DNA of 64,000 bases from Candidatus Hydrogenedentota bacterium. Its GTDB lineage: Bacteria > Hydrogenedentota > Hydrogenedentia > Hydrogenedentales > SLHB01. Shown here one piece after another: positions 61,213-64,000 of this stretch (positions within the stretch are counted from its first letter, which is position 1; each line of letters starts with the position of its first letter). The position numbers and the translations under genes are program-made. The stretch lies in contig JAIBAQ010000001.1 in the NCBI GenBank assembly GCA_019695095.1, positions 1 to 64,000 on the forward strand, written 5' to 3'. Below the pieces are notes generated by a model that made no database searches, had not been told where the DNA came from, and was given only the letters and a program-made list of their open reading frames with translations.

Positions 61213-62508
61213 GTGGGAAATAGGAAATGGTCGAATTGGTCCGGCCGTGTTCGTTGCGCCCCGGAACGCATAGAAATACCATCTGGATTGGAAGAGCTTC
61301 AGCGGACAGTCCGCGAAGGCAATTCTCCCATTCGTGTTGTTGGTTCAGGCCACTCCTTTTCCGACATAGTCGCCACAGACGGCACGCTCCTGTCGCTCGA
61401 TGCCATGCAGGGAGTGTTCGATGTCAATCGCGAGATGTGCGAAGCAACGGTATGGGCCGGCACAAAGCTGTGGCGCTTGAATCATCTCTTAGCCGAACAC
61501 GGTTTGGCCATGCCGAATCTTGGCGACATCAATGTTCAGTCCATCGCAGGCGCCGTGAGTACCGGCACCCACGGTACGGGAATCGAATTCGGGTGCCTTT
61601 CCACCTTCATTCAGTCGGTCACGCTTGTCACCGCTGACGGGGAAATTGTCGAATGCGCGCCCGGCTCGGATACGTTGAAGGCCGTTGCGGTCTCTGTTGG
61701 CGCGCTGGGGGTCCTCGCGAAGGTACGGCTCAAACTTGTTCCGTCGTATCGCCTTCATTACGTTGCCGACACGTTACCCGTACGCGAAGCGATCGAACAG
61801 GCGGAATCATTCGCGCGCGAGTGCCGTCACTACGAGTTCTTCGTATTTCCCCACACGAGCATGGCGATGGCCAAGTGGCATCGCAGTACCAGCGCGCCAC
61901 CATCGACGCGTCCCGCAGTGAAATGGGTAGACGAAGTTTTGCTGGAGAATATGTGCTTCGGACTTGTAGGAGCCCTGGGCCGAATAAACTCACGATGGTG
62001 TCCGGCGATCAGCCGTTTCACCGCGCGCACCGCAAACCGCCGTGAGGAAATCGACGACGGACACAGAGTCCTGTCCACGCGCCGTCTCGTACGATTCAAC
62101 GAGATGGAATACGCGCTTCCAGCCGAGCACGGTCCGGAAGCCCTGCACGAGATTCTGCGGCTGGTTGAATCCCGGCGCTTCGGGGTCAGCTTCCCCATCG
62201 AATACCGCTTCGTGAAGGGGGACGACCTTTGGTTGAGCCCATTCTACGGACGTGACAGCGTCACAATCTCGTTGCACCAATTCCGCGGCATGGACTATCA
62301 CGAGTACTTTCACGCGGCAGAACAGGTCTTTCGCAAATATGACGGCCGCCCGCATTGGGGCAAATTGCATAGTCTATCTTCAGATGAACTGGAGGCATCC
62401 TACCCGAAATGGGGGGATTTCCATACGTTGCGGCTTCAACTTGACCCACACGGACGCTTCCTCAATCCGCATCTGCGTGATCTCTTTGGAACTAGACACA
62501 CAACGTGA
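61213..62508 (+). CDS. FAD-linked sugar-lactone oxidase (D-arabinono-1,4-lactone / L-gulonolactone oxidase family)
   Basis: 431 residues from a GTG at 61213 with GAGGTGACGCC before it; an in-frame TTG at 61186 is less likely. The FAD-binding PCMH/BBE domain shows GSGHSFSDIVATDG (GSGHS, in which His is the usual flavin attachment residue) and SIAGAVSTGTHGTG. The C-terminal ALO domain has SFPIEYRFVKGDDLWLSPFY, DYHEYFHAAEQVFRKYDGRP and PHWGKLHSLS. It oxidises an aldonolactone or alditol with oxygen. No signal peptide. Confidence 0.9.
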   Translation: MGNRKWSNWSGRVRCAPERIEIPSGLEELQRTVREGNSPIRVVGSGHSFSDIVATDGTLLSLDAMQGVFDVNREMCEATVWAGTKLWRLNHLLAEHGLAMPNLGDINVQSIAGAVSTGTHGTGIEFGCLSTFIQSVTLVTADGEIVECAPGSDTLKAVAVSVGALGVLAKVRLKLVPSYRLHYVADTLPVREAIEQAESFARECRHYEFFVFPHTSMAMAKWHRSTSAPPSTRPAVKWVDEVLLENMCFGLVGALGRINSRWCPAISRFTARTANRREEIDDGHRVLSTRRLVRFNEMEYALPAEHGPEALHEILRLVESRRFGVSFPIEYRFVKGDDLWLSPFYGRDSVTISLHQFRGMDYHEYFHAAEQVFRKYDGRPHWGKLHSLSSDELEASYPKWGDFHTLRLQLDPHGRFLNPHLRDLFGTRHTT

Positions 62509-62675
62509 TTCAGGATGTCAGCGAGCTTGACTAAAGCCCCCAGGAATTACAGCCGGAGTAGGTTGCAGGAATGCGCCGCTGTTGAACGCGGCATAATGTG
62601 TCTTTCGAGGAACTGCGGGGTAGCAATATGGACAATCCGGTCCGTATGGGTAGGTTTACATTGCCGCGGCGATGA

Positions 62676-63380
62676 TTATTTCAGTTCCTTGACCTTAAGG
62701 TTGCGGAATTCGATGCGATATCCTTCGCCTTCAAGCCCAACAAAACCCTTGGGGTTGCCGCAGTTGTTCACTTTGCAGGTTACCGCGCCATTCACCCATA
62801 GAGTCAGTTCGCTGCCCTTCGCGGTGATTTCCAGCGTATTCCATTCACCGGCAGGTTTCACGCGCCCGTCTTTCACCTCATCTTTGGTGCCAAACGATTT
62901 CTTCTTGCCGTCTGGGCCAAGCGTTTCGCCGAAGAGATAGCCCCCGTCCGCATCACCGAATTGAGCTTGATGCCAAAGTGAACCGTCTTTGGAATTGCGC
63001 GCATACGCGCCGCTATTGTAGCCTGTCTTCCCTTCGACCTTCGTGTAACGAAACTCAAAGTGAAACACGGCATCGCCGAATTCGCGGTCACACAACAACA
63101 TGTCATGACCGCCGTCGCCTTCACAGACCAGCGTTTTCCCGGCATCCTCGACGTGCCACTGCTGCTTGCCAAGCGGATCCTTGGGCGGAACCGCTACGCG
63201 CGACCACCCCTTCAGGTCCGCGGAAGGTATGATGTCCACCCAGCCTTTGGAGTCTGCTTCCAATGCGCTGGGCGTTGGTTCCGCAGCCACTGCGCTTCCT
63301 GCAATCACGAGACTCAGCAGAACCCCCGCAAGGGTCCACTTACCATATTGAATTCGCGAAGAGACGTGTTGAGTTTTCAT
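62676..63380 (-). CDS. DUF1080 (3-keto-disaccharide hydrolase domain) protein, secreted
   Basis: 234 residues, signal peptide LAGVLLSLVIAGSAVA. The DUF1080 beta-jelly-roll runs from about 45: WVDIIPSADLKGWSRVAVPP, FHFEFRYTKVEGKTGYNSGA (the NSGxY motif), GEWNTLEITAKGSELTLWVN and PKGFVGLEGEGYRIEFRNLK with a terminal FRNLKVKEL. The fold is concanavalin-like, and some members hydrolyse 3-keto-glycosides made by Gfo/Idh oxidoreductases, which fits the paralogues in the window. A FAD oxidoreductase fragment follows upstream on the same strand. Confidence 0.92.
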   Translation of the reverse strand: MKTQHVSSRIQYGKWTLAGVLLSLVIAGSAVAAEPTPSALEADSKGWVDIIPSADLKGWSRVAVPPKDPLGKQQWHVEDAGKTLVCEGDGGHDMLLCDREFGDAVFHFEFRYTKVEGKTGYNSGAYARNSKDGSLWHQAQFGDADGGYLFGETLGPDGKKKSFGTKDEVKDGRVKPAGEWNTLEITAKGSELTLWVNGAVTCKVNNCGNPKGFVGLEGEGYRIEFRNLKVKELK

Positions 63381-63460
63381 GGCCGTACGTTAGTCAGTCG
63401 GCTCGGCAAAGTCAACCTTATTCAAGATGTCCCGCGCGAGAAGTCTCGCCACAACTTGGT

Positions 63461-64000
63461 TCAGGGAACCCACGTCAATATCTGCTTGTCTTGCAGTAGG
63501 CGTTCTTGAAGACGCTTCACATCCACTTCCTGGACAGCGCAGCCCGCATCTATGGACATGGACGCAGCCGTCGCGGCGGATTGACCTAACACCATGAACA
63601 CCGGCTCCATCCGTATCGAGCCATACGCAATATGCGACGCGGAAAGGCAAACTGGAACCAGCAGATTAACGCATTCGCTCTGCTTGGGCCGGATCGAACG
63701 ATAGGCTATTGGATATGGCGGGAATCCGCCGACTTCGACATCGCCTTCGTTCCACACGCGTCCGTCCTTGACGTAGCGCTGCACGTTGTGCGAGTCCATC
63801 GTATAGGCGGCGAGACCTACGGCATCGTCGACCACTTCCTGCCCCTGACAATTATGTTGGGTCATCACGTAGTCGGAGATCATACGCCGCGCTTCTCGAA
63901 CATAAAGCTGATGTGGCCAGCCGCCTGAGTCGACAAATTCATCTTTTGGCAACCCCCATTGGTTGACCTCATTCCGCACGTTTTCAGGGACACGCGGGTC
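63461..64000 (-). CDS. FAD-dependent oxidoreductase (PF12831 type), C-terminal part; runs off right edge
   Basis: The open frame continues past base 64000, so only the last about 180 residues are seen. [60 protein letters not shown] and [20 protein letters not shown] are typical of the C-terminal FAD region of the planctomycete/Lentisphaerae FAD-dependent oxidoreductases often paired with sulfatases and DUF1080 proteins. Here it lies 80 bp before DUF1080 on the same strand, suggesting a shared transcript. Confidence 0.85.
   Translation of the reverse strand, partial: DPRVPENVRNEVNQWGLPKDEFVDSGGWPHQLYVREARRMISDYVMTQHNCQGQEVVDDAVGLAAYTMDSHNVQRYVKDGRVWNEGDVEVGGFPPYPIAYRSIRPKQSECVNLLVPVCLSASHIAYGSIRMEPVFMVLGQSAATAASMSIDAGCAVQEVDVKRLQERLLQDKQILTWVP

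Overview
The window is 64 kb of a moderately GC-rich bacterial chromosome from a Gram-negative type of organism: many lipoproteins, signal peptides, periplasmic proteins, a PEP-CTERM protein and type IV pilus/type II secretion parts. The gene mix includes Tat-exported Gfo/Idh/MocA oxidoreductases, a sulfatase, GH36-like galactosidases, GxGYxYP and DUF4015 glycosidase-like proteins, DUF1080, PF12831-type FAD oxidoreductase and fused E1 alpha/beta dehydrogenase. Together with long gene-free spacers full of degenerate repeats, this suggests an uncultured polysaccharide-degrading lineage of the Planctomycetes/Lentisphaerae/Hydrogenedentota kind. That placement is inference from gene content; no rRNA or tRNA gene was seen.

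Layout. 0-2.4 kb: edge of a small zinc-ribbon gene, then a winged-helix regulator translationally coupled to an unknown protein behind a near-consensus sigma-70 promoter. 2.9-5.9 kb: sigma-54 promoter, glnB, amtB, terminator, and a lipoprotein made of two pseudopilin-like repeats. 6.3-8.2 kb: ECF sigma, membrane anti-sigma and Spy/CnrX-like sensor operon. 8.4-12.9 kb: cysS, an HDOD protein and a GspE/PilB ATPase. 13-24 kb: oxidoreductase, planctomycete-type lipoprotein, two sugar-active secreted proteins and a sodium/solute symporter. 24.3-29.5 kb: DinB protein and a nudix-pncA-pncB-nadE NAD salvage operon. 30-31.4 kb: a second sigma/membrane protein/Spy-like operon. 31.5-39.9 kb: SMUG1-type uracil glycosylase, oxidoreductase, MFS transporter, E2 and fused E1 of a 2-oxoacid dehydrogenase, DUF4015. 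40-44.5 kb: sugar isomerase, dehydrogenase, ABC permease and binding protein. 44.7-50.4 kb: sulfatase and a histidine kinase/receiver/PP2C phosphatase signalling operon. 50.5-55.8 kb: propeller protein, lipoproteins, zinc-ribbon membrane protein, CPBP protease. 56-64 kb: GH36 galactosidase, glycosyltransferase, PEP-CTERM protein with its own sigma-54 promoter, secreted EEP-family protein, sugar-lactone oxidase, DUF1080 and the C-terminal end of a FAD oxidoreductase.

How it fits together. The carbohydrate genes can release sugars outside or in the periplasm (GH36, sulfatase, DUF1080), import them (symporter, MFS, ABC) and oxidise or isomerise them (Gfo/Idh/MocA, isomerase). Two extracytoplasmic sigma circuits, the kinase/phosphatase set and two sigma-54 promoters provide regulation.

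The most unusual feature is a structured dispersed repeat of about 60-190 bp present at least four times plus two degenerate remnants. The two full-length copies (33.7 and 52.8 kb) share the same predicted hairpins and both end 11-18 bp before the start codon of the gene they face. A shorter copy at the left edge sits the same way. This makes the element a candidate undescribed cis-regulatory RNA or mobile promoter element.
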